From: Streptococcus sp. HF-1907
Lineage (GTDB): Bacteria > Bacillota > Bacilli > Lactobacillales > Streptococcaceae
Reading direction: 5' to 3'
DNA: 34,838 nt
Assembly: GCF_015594605.1 (NCBI RefSeq)
Contig: NZ_JADNQT010000017.1
Coordinates: 1 to 34,838, forward strand
The notes under the pieces were generated by a model. That model was given only the letters and a program-made list of their open reading frames with translations, did not search any database and was not told the origin of the DNA. Positions 1 through 7,397 of the stretch are shown in pieces (position 1 is the first letter of the stretch; every line of letters starts with the position of its first letter). Both the position numbers and the translations under genes were made by a program.

Positions 1-96
1 ATTGTAGACTATATTGATTATTACAACAACAAACGAATTAAGGTAAAATTAAAAGGACTCAGTCCTGTGCAATACAGAACTAAATCCTTTGGATAA
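1..96 (+). CDS. IS3-family transposase OrfB, C-terminal fragment
   Basis: The reading frame is open from base 1 to a TAA at 94-96 and gives 31 residues. They include YIDYYNNKRIKVKLKGLSP, the usual end of IS150/IS861-group OrfB transposases after the DDE core. The N-terminus is off the window edge, so this is partial by truncation of the sequence, not necessarily a broken gene. The matching OrfA start is at the opposite window edge, in another copy of the same element type. Confidence 0.85.
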   Translation: MVDYIDYYNNKRIKVKLKGLSPVQYRTKSFG

Positions 97-127
97 ATTA
101 AATGTCTAACTTTTTGGGGTCAGTACA
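1..127 (+). mobile_element. Right end of an IS3-family insertion sequence (partial)
   Basis: This is the 3' end of an IS element whose body lies outside the window. It holds the last codons of the transposase and a terminal repeat that reads TGTACTGACCCCAAAAAG inward from base 127. The repeat matches, with a few differences, the left terminus at 34712 (TGAACTGCACCCCAAAAG). The first base outside the element is about 128. The family assignment rests on the IS150-like OrfB tail and TG/CA-type ends. Confidence 0.85.
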
Positions 128-140
128 AGATAAGCGTTTT

Positions 141-866
141 TTAATCTTCTAACAAGCTGATTAAGTCTGCATAGGAGCTAATCGTATAAGTTGGTCGAGC
201 CTTAGTGTTGTTTGTTTTCTGGCTAGGATTATACCAGACGGTGTTAATGCCTGCATTATTGCCACCTTGAATGTCTGAAATCAAGCTGTCCCCAATCATT
301 AGGGCTTGGCCAGGGCTAAATCCTGTCACAGCGCCAGTGATAACATCAAAGAAAGCCTTATCAGGCTTCTGCTCTTGAATCTCATCTGAAATGAAAACCT
401 GCTCAAAGTAAGATTGAATATCCGAACGCTCTAAACGCCCCTTTTGGATGTAAGTCACACCGTTGGTTGCCGCAAAAAGACGGTATCCATCGTCTTGTAA
501 CTGACTGAGCAGGGCAGCAGCCCCACTAAAAGTCTGTCCTTGCTGGCTGAGAAAATGCTGGTAACGCTTTGCAAAGTAAATGCCATTCACTTCGTGACCA
601 AAATTGGCGAACAACCGTTCAAAACGTGTCTCAATCAGCTCTTTCTTGGTAATCTTTTTGCGAGCCAAATCATCCCAGAGCCCTTGATTCATAGGAATGT
701 AGTAGTTTTTGTAAGCATCGACATCCGAAACCTCTGCTTCTTCAAGCAACTGCGTCAAGGCGATATTCTCTGCCAGTCCAAAATCAAGTAGGGTGTGGTC
801 TAGGTCGAAAAGGAGATATTTATAATACAATTTACCAAAATTCCTTTCTAGGGGGGTGCAAATCAT
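141..866 (-). CDS. yjjG: YjjG-like HAD-family (pyrimidine) 5'-nucleotidase
   Basis: A soluble HAD phosphohydrolase related to YjjG/YfnB noncanonical pyrimidine nucleotidases, which hydrolyse nucleoside monophosphates. Motif I is FDLDHTLLDF with nucleophile D21 and acid D23; motif II lies in AATNG; motif III is the Lys of QKPDKAFFD; motif IV is MIGDSLISD. A helical cap lies between motifs I and II. The ATG at 866 has GGGGAG just upstream. Homologs usually begin at the YYKYLLFDLDHT stretch, so a TTG at 828-830 with AAAGGA upstream is a credible alternative that removes 12 residues. The gene ends 14 bp from the IS3 right end, so the IS landed just behind it. HAD class is certain; substrate is inferred. 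Confidence 0.85.
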   Translation of the reverse strand: MICTPLERNFGKLYYKYLLFDLDHTLLDFGLAENIALTQLLEEAEVSDVDAYKNYYIPMNQGLWDDLARKKITKKELIETRFERLFANFGHEVNGIYFAKRYQHFLSQQGQTFSGAAALLSQLQDDGYRLFAATNGVTYIQKGRLERSDIQSYFEQVFISDEIQEQKPDKAFFDVITGAVTGFSPGQALMIGDSLISDIQGGNNAGINTVWYNPSQKTNNTKARPTYTISSYADLISLLED

Positions 867-923
867 TTCTCCCCTGAACTCATTGTTTTCATTATACCAC
901 AGTTCAGAAGAAAAGCAGTCACA

Positions 924-1067
924 TCATATTGATATGACTGCTCCGTTTTTGAAATGAAAATCTACTTCTTCTTTTGAAGCTATAATGACCTTTTCAACCA
1001 TGGTGTACCAAAGTTTCTCATCAAACTCCGAGACTAAATCCCTATTTGACAAGTGTTGGATAAATTC
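924..1067 (-). pseudogene. C-terminal remnant of a recombinase (probably large serine recombinase)
   Basis: A 47-codon frame on the minus strand ends at TGA 924-926. It contains SEFDEKLWYTMVEKV and DFHFKNGAVI, resembling the extreme C-terminus of large serine recombinases carried by streptococcal mobile elements. No start codon or catalytic domain is present. Its upstream edge runs directly into an IS110 transposase start in another frame, so it is a deletion scar. Family identity is a pattern-based call from a short fragment. Confidence 0.5.
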
Positions 1068-1162
1068 TTAGACATAGTATAACTATGAACCCTTTCACCA
1101 TTCACAAGAATAGCGACTTCTGAGCTTGCTTTACTCACATCAATTCCAAAAACTGTCCGCAT
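1034..1162 (-). pseudogene. N-terminal fragment of an IS110-family transposase
   Basis: A 42-codon frame starts at ATG 1160-1162 with MRTVFGIDVSKASSEVAI, the first strand of the RuvC-like DEDD domain of IS110 transposases (the D of GIDVSK is the first catalytic acid). The match continues to about VHSYTMS. The frame then crosses into the recombinase remnant and stops at 1034. AGAGG precedes the ATG. More than 85% of the usual protein is missing. It is not contiguous with the IS110 C-terminal piece at 5825, which is on the other strand. Confidence 0.8.
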
Positions 1163-1189
1163 TATGTTTACCTCTTTGTCTTGAACGAT

Positions 1190-1357
1190 TCCTTATTTTA
1201 GTGATTTCATTTTCAATACTCGACGTCTAGCGTCCAACATACTTTGATAAAATTCCATCTAAAACAGGTGTCTTGCCAGTTTTTTATACGGCGTCTAGCG
1301 CCAAAAGAAGCCACGACTTAACAAGACACCACTACTTTAACATAAAGAAAAAGTAGT
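1190..1357 (-). ncRNA. Candidate IS110 bridge RNA (leader of truncated IS110)
   Basis: Upstream of the IS110 start, read on the minus strand, three structures follow one another. First is a hairpin pairing 1350-1357 with 1331-1338. Second is a loop closed by a perfect 9-bp stem (1322-1330 with 1267-1275), with a wide interior and a tip GGCG-CTAGA-CGCC at 1290-1302. Third is a loop closed by TTTTAG/CTAAAA (1259-1264 with 1196-1201), an inner ATTTT/AAAAT stem (1249-1253 with 1209-1213) and a tip GACG-CTAGA-CGTC at 1222-1234. A 5' hairpin plus two internal-loop arms in the IS110 5' noncoding region is the published layout of bridge RNAs. The assignment is structural inference. Confidence 0.45.
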
Positions 1358-1392
1358 GAGTACTCTCTCCTGTCGGAGATTTCTTCACTACT
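1346..1392 (-). terminator. Intrinsic terminator of the adcAII-pht operon
   Basis: On the minus strand AGTAGTGA (1392-1385) pairs with TCACTACT (1359-1352), with an inner TCTCC/GGAGA stem and GACA loop. TTTTTCTTT follows. It lies about 60 bp past the pht stop. Its right arm overlaps the first hairpin of the candidate bridge RNA, so the IS110 left end probably sits here. Confidence 0.75.
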
Positions 1393-1453
1393 AATCTTAG
1401 TATGTTTTTTATCAGCAGCCTAATTTTGATACGGTAGCTAACTGAGCTTTTTG

Positions 1454-4400
1454 TTATTCTGCTACTTTTTCTCTTGTTTCTGGAGATGTAGTTTCAGGAG
1501 TTAAATTTGACTCAGCTCGTCTATCGTTTGTTTCTGGAGATGTAGTTTCAGGAGTTAAATTTGACTCAGCTCGTCTATCGTTTGTTTCTGGAGATGTAGT
1601 TTCAGGAGTTAGGCTTGACTCAGCTTGTTTATCGTCTGTTTCTTTATTGGCAGTTTCGATTCTAGCTTCAATTGGCTTCGCCTTAGATTGAAACTCTTGA
1701 TTTAACAAGACTATTTCTTGAGCAACCATTAGCAAAGCTTGCTTGTCTTTGCTAGCTGCACTTAACTTGTCAAACAAGGCATCTACTTTTTCAAAGTCAG
1801 CATCAGAACCATTATTCATTTCCAAATAAGTATGAATAGCAATAACTCCATTGTATAGTTTTTGATAAAGAGCTAAAACTTCTGGGTCTTGGTTAGCATT
1901 CTCACGTTCATTCTGAATAGTTTGTGGAATACGCTTCAAAAGATCTTGAACTTGTGTATTTAATTCATCAAGGTCTGCGTCTTCTTTCTCCAAAGCAGCC
2001 TTCAGATTTTTCACTTCGTCAGTAAGTGAAGCTTTAACTCCCTCTTCCTTGACTTGAGTCACTAATTCTTCAGCTTTTGTTAAGAGAGACTCTACTTGAA
2101 CTTTAAAGACATGATTGCTTTGTTCTTCAGGCTTAATATCATCATACAAACCTTTCAAGAATTCATAGACAGCCATTTTAGCACTATGACCATCCACTTT
2201 TTCCGTATCTAAGATTGTTTCAGAAGTCTTGCTTGAAACTGGCTCATTTTTCAGTGCTTCTTCAACTTCTAATTTTGTTTGATAGATTTCTGGGAAGAGT
2301 TTGTTCAAGTCAGTTGCCTTAAGGAAGGATTGTGACTGGTAAAGAGTCCAAGTTAAGTTGGCAACTTTATTGCGAAGATTGTCATTTAAACGTCCATCAG
2401 AAAGATTTTGATAGAAATACTTGATGTATTCGACTGTTGTAACTCCTGTACGATCATTGAAATCCTGCAAAGCTTGTAACTTAGCTTCAACTGCATCTAA
2501 ACCGGCCTCATCTTGGGCTAGTTTATTTCCTTGAAGCTGAGTTAAGAGATCCTTTTTAGGAAGTCCATAAGCATCCGTATCCAATGTATTAATCTTATCC
2601 ACTAAAGCTTGATATTTCTTGTCTAAAGGACTGATTTCTGTTGGTTTGACACTTGAGTCAATATGGATATACTGCTTATCAAACAAATCCAAAGCTGCTA
2701 AATATCCTGCAGTTGAGTTAGTTGAGAATTTCTTCATATTTTCAGAGAATTGCCCCAAAGCAAGTTCAATCTGTCTTTGCAGACTTGGCTTATCTTTATA
2801 AAGTTCTCGGCTCTCTGCCAAAAGTTGATCTACCTTATACTGTACTGCATTTTCATCAAATGCACCAGGTTGGTAAGTTGTTAGCAATGCCGGGATCTTA
2901 TTTTTCAAAGCGACTTCATAACCTTTAGTTTGAACCTTGATATAGTGGTTATGGTCCCCATGAGGGATTACGAAACTACCATTTTCAACTTGTAAACTAT
3001 AAGGAGAAACTCCATCACGTAGAGCGGTTGTATAGAGTTCGTTTAGAAAATCGAGCTCTGCATCACCTGTTTGAAGCGGAATTCGAACGTGTTCCTTACG
3101 AACGGCGTAAGGGTGAATGTGAGTTGGATCATAAGCTTGGTCTGGATTGCCAAATACAAAGAATCCATTTGAAATTCGAATCGTTTCAACGGGAATACCA
3201 TAGGTTTTAGAGATGTAAGCTATCTTTTCTTTATCACTAGCATCTCTTGAAAAAGCATCTACATCTTTTGCAAGAGGTTTAACAGGCTCTGTATGTTGAT
3301 GTCCATGCAGATGCTCTTGGGCTGCCTTAATCTGTTCTTGCGATAAAACTTTCTTAAAGAAATAGTGGGCATGATCTCCATGTGAAACTACAAAGCCTTG
3401 CTCATCTTCACTAATCACACGCTCAGCCGCAAAGCCATGGTCATGTTCTTCTCCGTGATGATCCTGTTTCGCTTGGTCCTCTTTTGGAGTTACGTGATGA
3501 TCTTGAGGAATTTCTGTTTGACGATGTCCATGCAGATGCTCTTGGGCTGCTCTAATCTGCTCTACTGATAAATCTTTCTTAAAGAAATAGTGGGCGTGAT
3601 CCCCATGAGAAACTACAAAGCCTTGCTCATCCTCACTAATCACACGCTCAACAGCAAATCCATGATCATGATCTTCATGTTCCTTATTATTGTTAGAAAC
3701 ATGAGAATTATGATTTTCAGGTTTATTTTCTTTTTCTAAATGATTTAAAGATCCTACCGTACCTCCCAGTGGTAACATTCGTGCAATTTTCTGCTCCAAA
3801 GGAGACAAACTATTATAAGGGATAAAATGATAGTGATTACCGTGAGGTATAGCAACTCCTGTAGCTGTACGACTGGTAATTTTAGCAGGATCAAAGATTA
3901 AGCCATCTGATTCTCTGTATCGCTGACTAACTGGTAAAGCATATAACTGATCGAGAAGACTTTGACGGTCGTCCGCTTGATTTACCGGGGTGCTTGTTGC
4001 TGGGCTATCGGCTTGAGTACTTGGTGTAACACTTGGATTTGCTTTATAATGCGTCAGGTTTGGTTGACTTCCTCTTCCAGCTAAATATGCTTGAGCTGCT
4101 GCTAATTCACTTGAGGAAAGTGCACTTTTGGGAACGTAGTGATAATGCCCGCCGTGAGGAACGATATAGGCATCACCAGTATCTTCAATAATATCTGCAG
4201 CATTAAAGATATAACCATCATCGGTTGTATAGCGACCTTGAGCTTTAGCAGCAAGAACCTCCTTACTTACACTGCCATTGTCTGATGTATGTTCTTGTTT
4301 TTGATGTTCGATTTGTTCTTTCGTACGGACATTATCAGCATGGCTCGCATCTTTTAGATAGACATAGTATTTGCCAGCTACCTTGATGATATAACCACCT

Positions 4401-4768
4401 TTAATCTCATTGATGATATCTTCATCTTTCAACTGATAGTTTGGATCCTTCATGACCAGTTCTTCACTAAAGATGGCATCATAAGGAACTTTACCATTAT
4501 AGTAATGGAAATGGTCACCGTGGGAAGTCACATAACCTTGATCAGTGATTTTGATAACAATCTGTTCAGCTTCTATGCCTTCCTTCTTGCTAACTTGGTC
4601 CGGTGTAAGAGATTCACTCTTCTTAGCTTCAGATCCTTTACTGTCAACATAAGTTACACGGTGGTCATCTTTTTTCTCAGGTGCTTGATGTTGATTTAAA
4701 GCATAAGCACAGACACTTAAAGCAAGGACCACTGCAGATCCCCCTAGATATTTTTTATTAATCTTCAT
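1454..4768 (-). CDS. phtD: Pneumococcal histidine triad (Pht) family surface protein
   Basis: A 1104-aa surface protein of the Pht/HtpA family, which binds zinc and hands it to the lipoprotein AdcAII; family members are also adhesins and bind factor H. The N-terminus MKINKKYLGGSAVVLALSVC is the Pht export signal. Six HxxHxH triads are visible at about residues 83, 205, 309, 388, 463 and 603 (HGDHFH, HGGHYH, HGNHYH, HGDHAH twice, HGDHNH). Triads four and five lie in a 75-residue near-identical tandem duplication rich in His (HDHGF, HLHGH). The C-terminal half is helical. The last ~55 residues are three 18-residue repeats with core SLTPETTSPET or NLTPETTSPET. No LPXTG is seen. It is longer than pneumococcal PhtA/B/D (roughly 820-840 aa). 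It starts 7 bp after adcAII, with AGGAG, in one operon. The exact paralogue letter is uncertain. Confidence 0.9.
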   Translation of the reverse strand: MKINKKYLGGSAVVLALSVCAYALNQHQAPEKKDDHRVTYVDSKGSEAKKSESLTPDQVSKKEGIEAEQIVIKITDQGYVTSHGDHFHYYNGKVPYDAIFSEELVMKDPNYQLKDEDIINEIKGGYIIKVAGKYYVYLKDASHADNVRTKEQIEHQKQEHTSDNGSVSKEVLAAKAQGRYTTDDGYIFNAADIIEDTGDAYIVPHGGHYHYVPKSALSSSELAAAQAYLAGRGSQPNLTHYKANPSVTPSTQADSPATSTPVNQADDRQSLLDQLYALPVSQRYRESDGLIFDPAKITSRTATGVAIPHGNHYHFIPYNSLSPLEQKIARMLPLGGTVGSLNHLEKENKPENHNSHVSNNNKEHEDHDHGFAVERVISEDEQGFVVSHGDHAHYFFKKDLSVEQIRAAQEHLHGHRQTEIPQDHHVTPKEDQAKQDHHGEEHDHGFAAERVISEDEQGFVVSHGDHAHYFFKKVLSQEQIKAAQEHLHGHQHTEPVKPLAKDVDAFSRDASDKEKIAYISKTYGIPVETIRISNGFFVFGNPDQAYDPTHIHPYAVRKEHVRIPLQTGDAELDFLNELYTTALRDGVSPYSLQVENGSFVIPHGDHNHYIKVQTKGYEVALKNKIPALLTTYQPGAFDENAVQYKVDQLLAESRELYKDKPSLQRQIELALGQFSENMKKFSTNSTAGYLAALDLFDKQYIHIDSSVKPTEISPLDKKYQALVDKINTLDTDAYGLPKKDLLTQLQGNKLAQDEAGLDAVEAKLQALQDFNDRTGVTTVEYIKYFYQNLSDGRLNDNLRNKVANLTWTLYQSQSFLKATDLNKLFPEIYQTKLEVEEALKNEPVSSKTSETILDTEKVDGHSAKMAVYEFLKGLYDDIKPEEQSNHVFKVQVESLLTKAEELVTQVKEEGVKASLTDEVKNLKAALEKEDADLDELNTQVQDLLKRIPQTIQNERENANQDPEVLALYQKLYNGVIAIHTYLEMNNGSDADFEKVDALFDKLSAASKDKQALLMVAQEIVLLNQEFQSKAKPIEARIETANKETDDKQAESSLTPETTSPETNDRRAESNLTPETTSPETNDRRAESNLTPETTSPETREKVAE
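1466..1640. repeat. 54-bp tandem repeats in the pht 3' end
   Basis: About three copies of a 54-bp unit encode the 18-residue repeat around TPETTSPETNDRRAES. Two copies are nearly identical at DNA level; the copy nearest the body differs (KQAESSL). Such a tract can change copy number by slippage or recombination. Confidence 0.9.
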
Positions 4769-4775
4769 AATCTCC

Positions 4776-5705
4776 TCATTTCAATTCTTCAGCTAAGATT
4801 TCTATATTGTCTTCTAAATTTTCCAAGTAGGACTTGTCATTTTGTGGGGCTACCTCTAATGGATTGAGGGTTTTCAGACTCACACCTGTTGATTTGACAA
4901 GCGTATCCGCTACCTTAGATGATGCATTGCTCTCTGTAAAGATGGTTCTGACCTTATAAGTCTTTACAAATTCTTGAATTTCGGTTAACTGTCTCGGGCT
5001 TGGCTCTTGGTCAGGAGAAATCCCTGCAATCCCAAGTTGATTTAGTCCAAATCGTTTTGCCAAATAAGAAAAAGCTGTGTGTTGGGTTACAAAAGTTTTT
5101 TGATTGGCTTTTTCAAAGATAGGTTGATATTTCTTGGTCAAATCATGAGCTTTAGCACTAAAACTTTGTGCGTTTTTCTGATAGTTCTCCTTGTTAGCAC
5201 TGTCAAGTTCGGATAACTTATCAGCGATAATCTGCGCTTCTTCAGCAACCTTTTCAGGATCAAGCCAGGTATGAGGATCATACAAGTTTTTCTCATCAAT
5301 CCCATCTCCAACCTCCATATCTTCTAATCCAGGCACGCGCTCCAAGGCCATCCCCTCAGATGCTTCTAAGACCGTTACCTTAGACTTTTGCAGGCTAGGA
5401 TCCAAACTTCCCGCCCACGGTTCTAAGGTATGGGAATGATAGACGAAAACATCAGCATCATAGATGGCTGCAATATCATTTGAAGAAGGTTCAAAGGAAT
5501 GGATGCCAGAACTAGACTGAATCATCCGAATGTCATTTAGGTCGCCAGAAATTTCTTTGACCATGGCATAAACAGGATAAAAACTAGTCACAATCTTCAT
5601 CCCCTTAGTTTCATCACTCTTATCCCGACTGTTCTTTTGTCCACAAGCTCCTAAAACGAAAGCAAAGAAGACAAGCGTAAGCCATAGGATACTTCTTTTT
5701 TTCAT
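4776..5705 (-). CDS. adcAII: Zinc-binding lipoprotein AdcAII / Lmb (laminin-binding)
   Basis: A 309-aa cluster 9 (ZnuA/PsaA-type) solute-binding lipoprotein that captures Zn(II) for the AdcBC ABC importer; orthologues are called Lmb, Lsp or AdcAII and are reported to bind laminin. The signal peptide ends in lipobox LGAC with lipidated C21. Probable zinc ligands are H69 (GIHSFEP), H145 (DPHTW), H209 (TQHTAF) and E284 (NPLE); their spacing matches the four ligands of pneumococcal AdcAII. There is no His-rich loop of the AdcA type; the partner Pht supplies His triads instead. AAGGAG precedes the ATG. It is first gene of the operon with pht, behind a promoter carrying two AdcR boxes, so it should be induced by zinc starvation. 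Confidence 0.95.
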   Translation of the reverse strand: MKKRSILWLTLVFFAFVLGACGQKNSRDKSDETKGMKIVTSFYPVYAMVKEISGDLNDIRMIQSSSGIHSFEPSSNDIAAIYDADVFVYHSHTLEPWAGSLDPSLQKSKVTVLEASEGMALERVPGLEDMEVGDGIDEKNLYDPHTWLDPEKVAEEAQIIADKLSELDSANKENYQKNAQSFSAKAHDLTKKYQPIFEKANQKTFVTQHTAFSYLAKRFGLNQLGIAGISPDQEPSPRQLTEIQEFVKTYKVRTIFTESNASSKVADTLVKSTGVSLKTLNPLEVAPQNDKSYLENLEDNIEILAEELK

Positions 5706-5714
5706 AACAGCTCC

Positions 5715-5738
5715 TTAACTAGTTAATTAACTGGTTAA
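5715..5738. promoter_or_regulatory. Tandem AdcR zinc-responsive operators
   Basis: TTAACTAGTTAA (5715-5726) is immediately followed by TTAACTGGTTAA (5727-5738). Both fit the streptococcal AdcR palindrome TTAACNNGTTAA perfectly. They cover the start of transcription and the 5' leader of adcAII, where Zn-bound AdcR would block initiation. Confidence 0.92.
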
Positions 5739-5739
5739 T

Positions 5740-5768
5740 AGTTTACTCCTAAAAATTTAAAATGTCAA
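5740..5768 (-). promoter_or_regulatory. Promoter of adcAII-pht
   Basis: On the minus strand -35 TTGACA (5768-5763), 17-bp spacer, -10 TAAACT (5745-5740). The predicted start falls inside the AdcR boxes. Confidence 0.75.
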
Positions 5769-5824
5769 TATTTTTTATATATTTTCATGAAAAAAGTGAG
5801 AACTAAATTTCATTGCCCTGTTGT

Positions 5825-6508
5825 AAAATGAAGTGCAACAAAACCTCTTACAACGTGCTAATATCAAACTAACCAGCTATCTTTCTGATATCTTCTCTAA
5901 GACAGGACTGTCTCTTTTTATGCTCTTTATCAATGGGGAAGTCATTGATTACGACAATGTGACAGCTTGTATTCACAAGCATGTCAAAGCAAGTCCCGAA
6001 GAATTAATGGAGGTCATGAATGGGAAGTTGTCACTGGAGGATTGATTTCTCTTGGACCAAAGCCTAGAAGAATATCAATTGTATCAAAAACTCATGAATA
6101 AATTAACGAGTGAAATAATAGCTTATATCGAAAAAAAGAGTTTCCCTGAAGAAAATAGATTACTTCAAACGATTCCTGGTGTGAGTGAAACTTGTGCAGC
6201 CACTATTTTAGCTAAGATTGGCCCAACTGTTACAGCCTTTCCATCCGATGAAAGTGCTGGCATTAAAAAAATCCTCACACATCACGCAAGGAAATCGCTA
6301 TATCAAACAGGCTTTGACTATGTCGGGATTGATTGTAGTACATTCTAAGGATCCAGCTTTTTCTTCTTTTTACAATCGAATTTCCAAAAGAGAAAGTAAG
6401 ATGAAAGACGTGATTGCTTGTGCACATAAGCTGCTTCGTATCATTTACAAAATTCTCGCAATACACCAAGAATACGACAAAGAAAAAGTGCTAGGACTGA
6501 GGCAATAG
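5825..6508 (+). pseudogene. IS110-family transposase, decayed C-terminal portion
   Basis: The stretch encodes the middle and Transposase_20 parts of an IS110 transposase: YLSDIFSKTGLS, LLQTIPGVSETCAATILA, GNRYIKQALTMSG and a helical tail ending EKVLGLRQ. Three lesions are visible: an in-frame TGA at 6043-6045, loss of about 20 residues between TAFPSDE and SAGIKK (the usual LASWAG...PGN segment), and a frameshift at the A-run near 6266-6273. The DEDD N-terminal domain is absent. It lies upstream of the adcAII promoter, on the opposite strand from the IS110 N-terminal fragment at 1034. It cannot make an active enzyme. Confidence 0.85.
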
Positions 6509-6592
6509 TTTTAACACCAAAAATTTAAAAAATCTCAATTACAGTGTAGCATAAGAAGAGTTTTTTGCGTTATTTTGATGTTTTTTTCAAAT

Positions 6593-6630
6593 AAAAAGCC
6601 TTGAAACATACTAATAATTTTAAGGCTTCT
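6593..6630. terminator. Terminator-like hairpin, repeat copy 1
   Basis: AAAAAGCCTTGAAACATACT is followed by AAGGCTT, giving an AAGCCTT/AAGGCTT stem with flanking A and T runs, usable in both directions. It lies downstream of the CpXC gene (minus strand). The same 20-mer recurs at 7542. Confidence 0.6.
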
Positions 6631-6767
6631 ATAAAATCTAAAACGGTAGGGTTAACTTCCTCTCAGTAGCAGAGCAACACACTACACATGATGTATCTTT
6701 GGAAAAAATTATACAGAGCAAATGTAAATTGCTAAAGTGTGGGTTGCTTCGGCAAACTAAAATTTAC

Positions 6768-7397
6768 TTACCCTTGGCATGCGAACCGCTCAGCCCAACC
6801 GTTATCAATGACATACTCACTGTCCCCAGCTTCAGCAACCTCCTCAAGTGACTCTAGATATAATTCTCTTGAAATATTCAGAGATGCCACTGCTTCCTTT
6901 TGATTGATGAACATAAATTGATAGGCTACGGAACCTTCTTTTGTAAATACCATATGCTCATAGGAAAACATGATGTCTTCATCTTCATTTGGACTCTTTA
7001 GGTATTTCATAAATTCGATAGCTTTGTCATCCATGCCCTCACTAAAGATTTGTACCTTCTCTACAAAGTCTTCTAGGTTGGTAACAACTCGATATTTGTA
7101 CTTAGAAATATCTAACTCCACAGCAACTTTCTTGATACTTGAAACTGATCCAAGGTCGCTACAATTTGATGGTAGATACTGAATGATTACCTTATTCTCT
7201 TCATCAACATAGAGTGTCGGATAATCAATAATTATTTGATGACCACAGTGACTGCAAGTAAACTTGAACAATTCCCAATCAATAAGAGATGTTCTGAACT
7301 GAGGTGTTTTAGAAACATCAATCCTGTCATAGCGTTCAAATGAGCTTACTTCACCGCAAGACGGACAATTAAGTGATGAGATAAAAATTGAAGTCAT
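6768..7397 (-). CDS. CpXC domain zinc-ribbon protein
   Basis: A 209-aa protein with an N-terminal CpXC domain: CPSCGE (C11, C14) and CSHCGH (C48, C51) form a predicted zinc ribbon. The remaining ~130 residues have no motif I recognise. There is no signal peptide or membrane segment, so it is probably cytosolic. Molecular function of the family is unknown. GGAGGGAG lies 5 nt before the ATG. The gene stands alone between two near-identical terminator hairpins and next to a dead IS110, which suggests an acquired cassette. Confidence 0.8.
   Translation of the reverse strand: MTSIFISSLNCPSCGEVSSFERYDRIDVSKTPQFRTSLIDWELFKFTCSHCGHQIIIDYPTLYVDEENKVIIQYLPSNCSDLGSVSSIKKVAVELDISKYKYRVVTNLEDFVEKVQIFSEGMDDKAIEFMKYLKSPNEDEDIMFSYEHMVFTKEGSVAYQFMFINQKEAVASLNISRELYLESLEEVAEAGDSEYVIDNGWAERFACQG

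Noticed and set aside
5833..6348. Two small hypothetical proteins (70 and 98 aa)
   Set aside because: Both are pieces of one decayed IS110 transposase, in the same frame across a stop codon.
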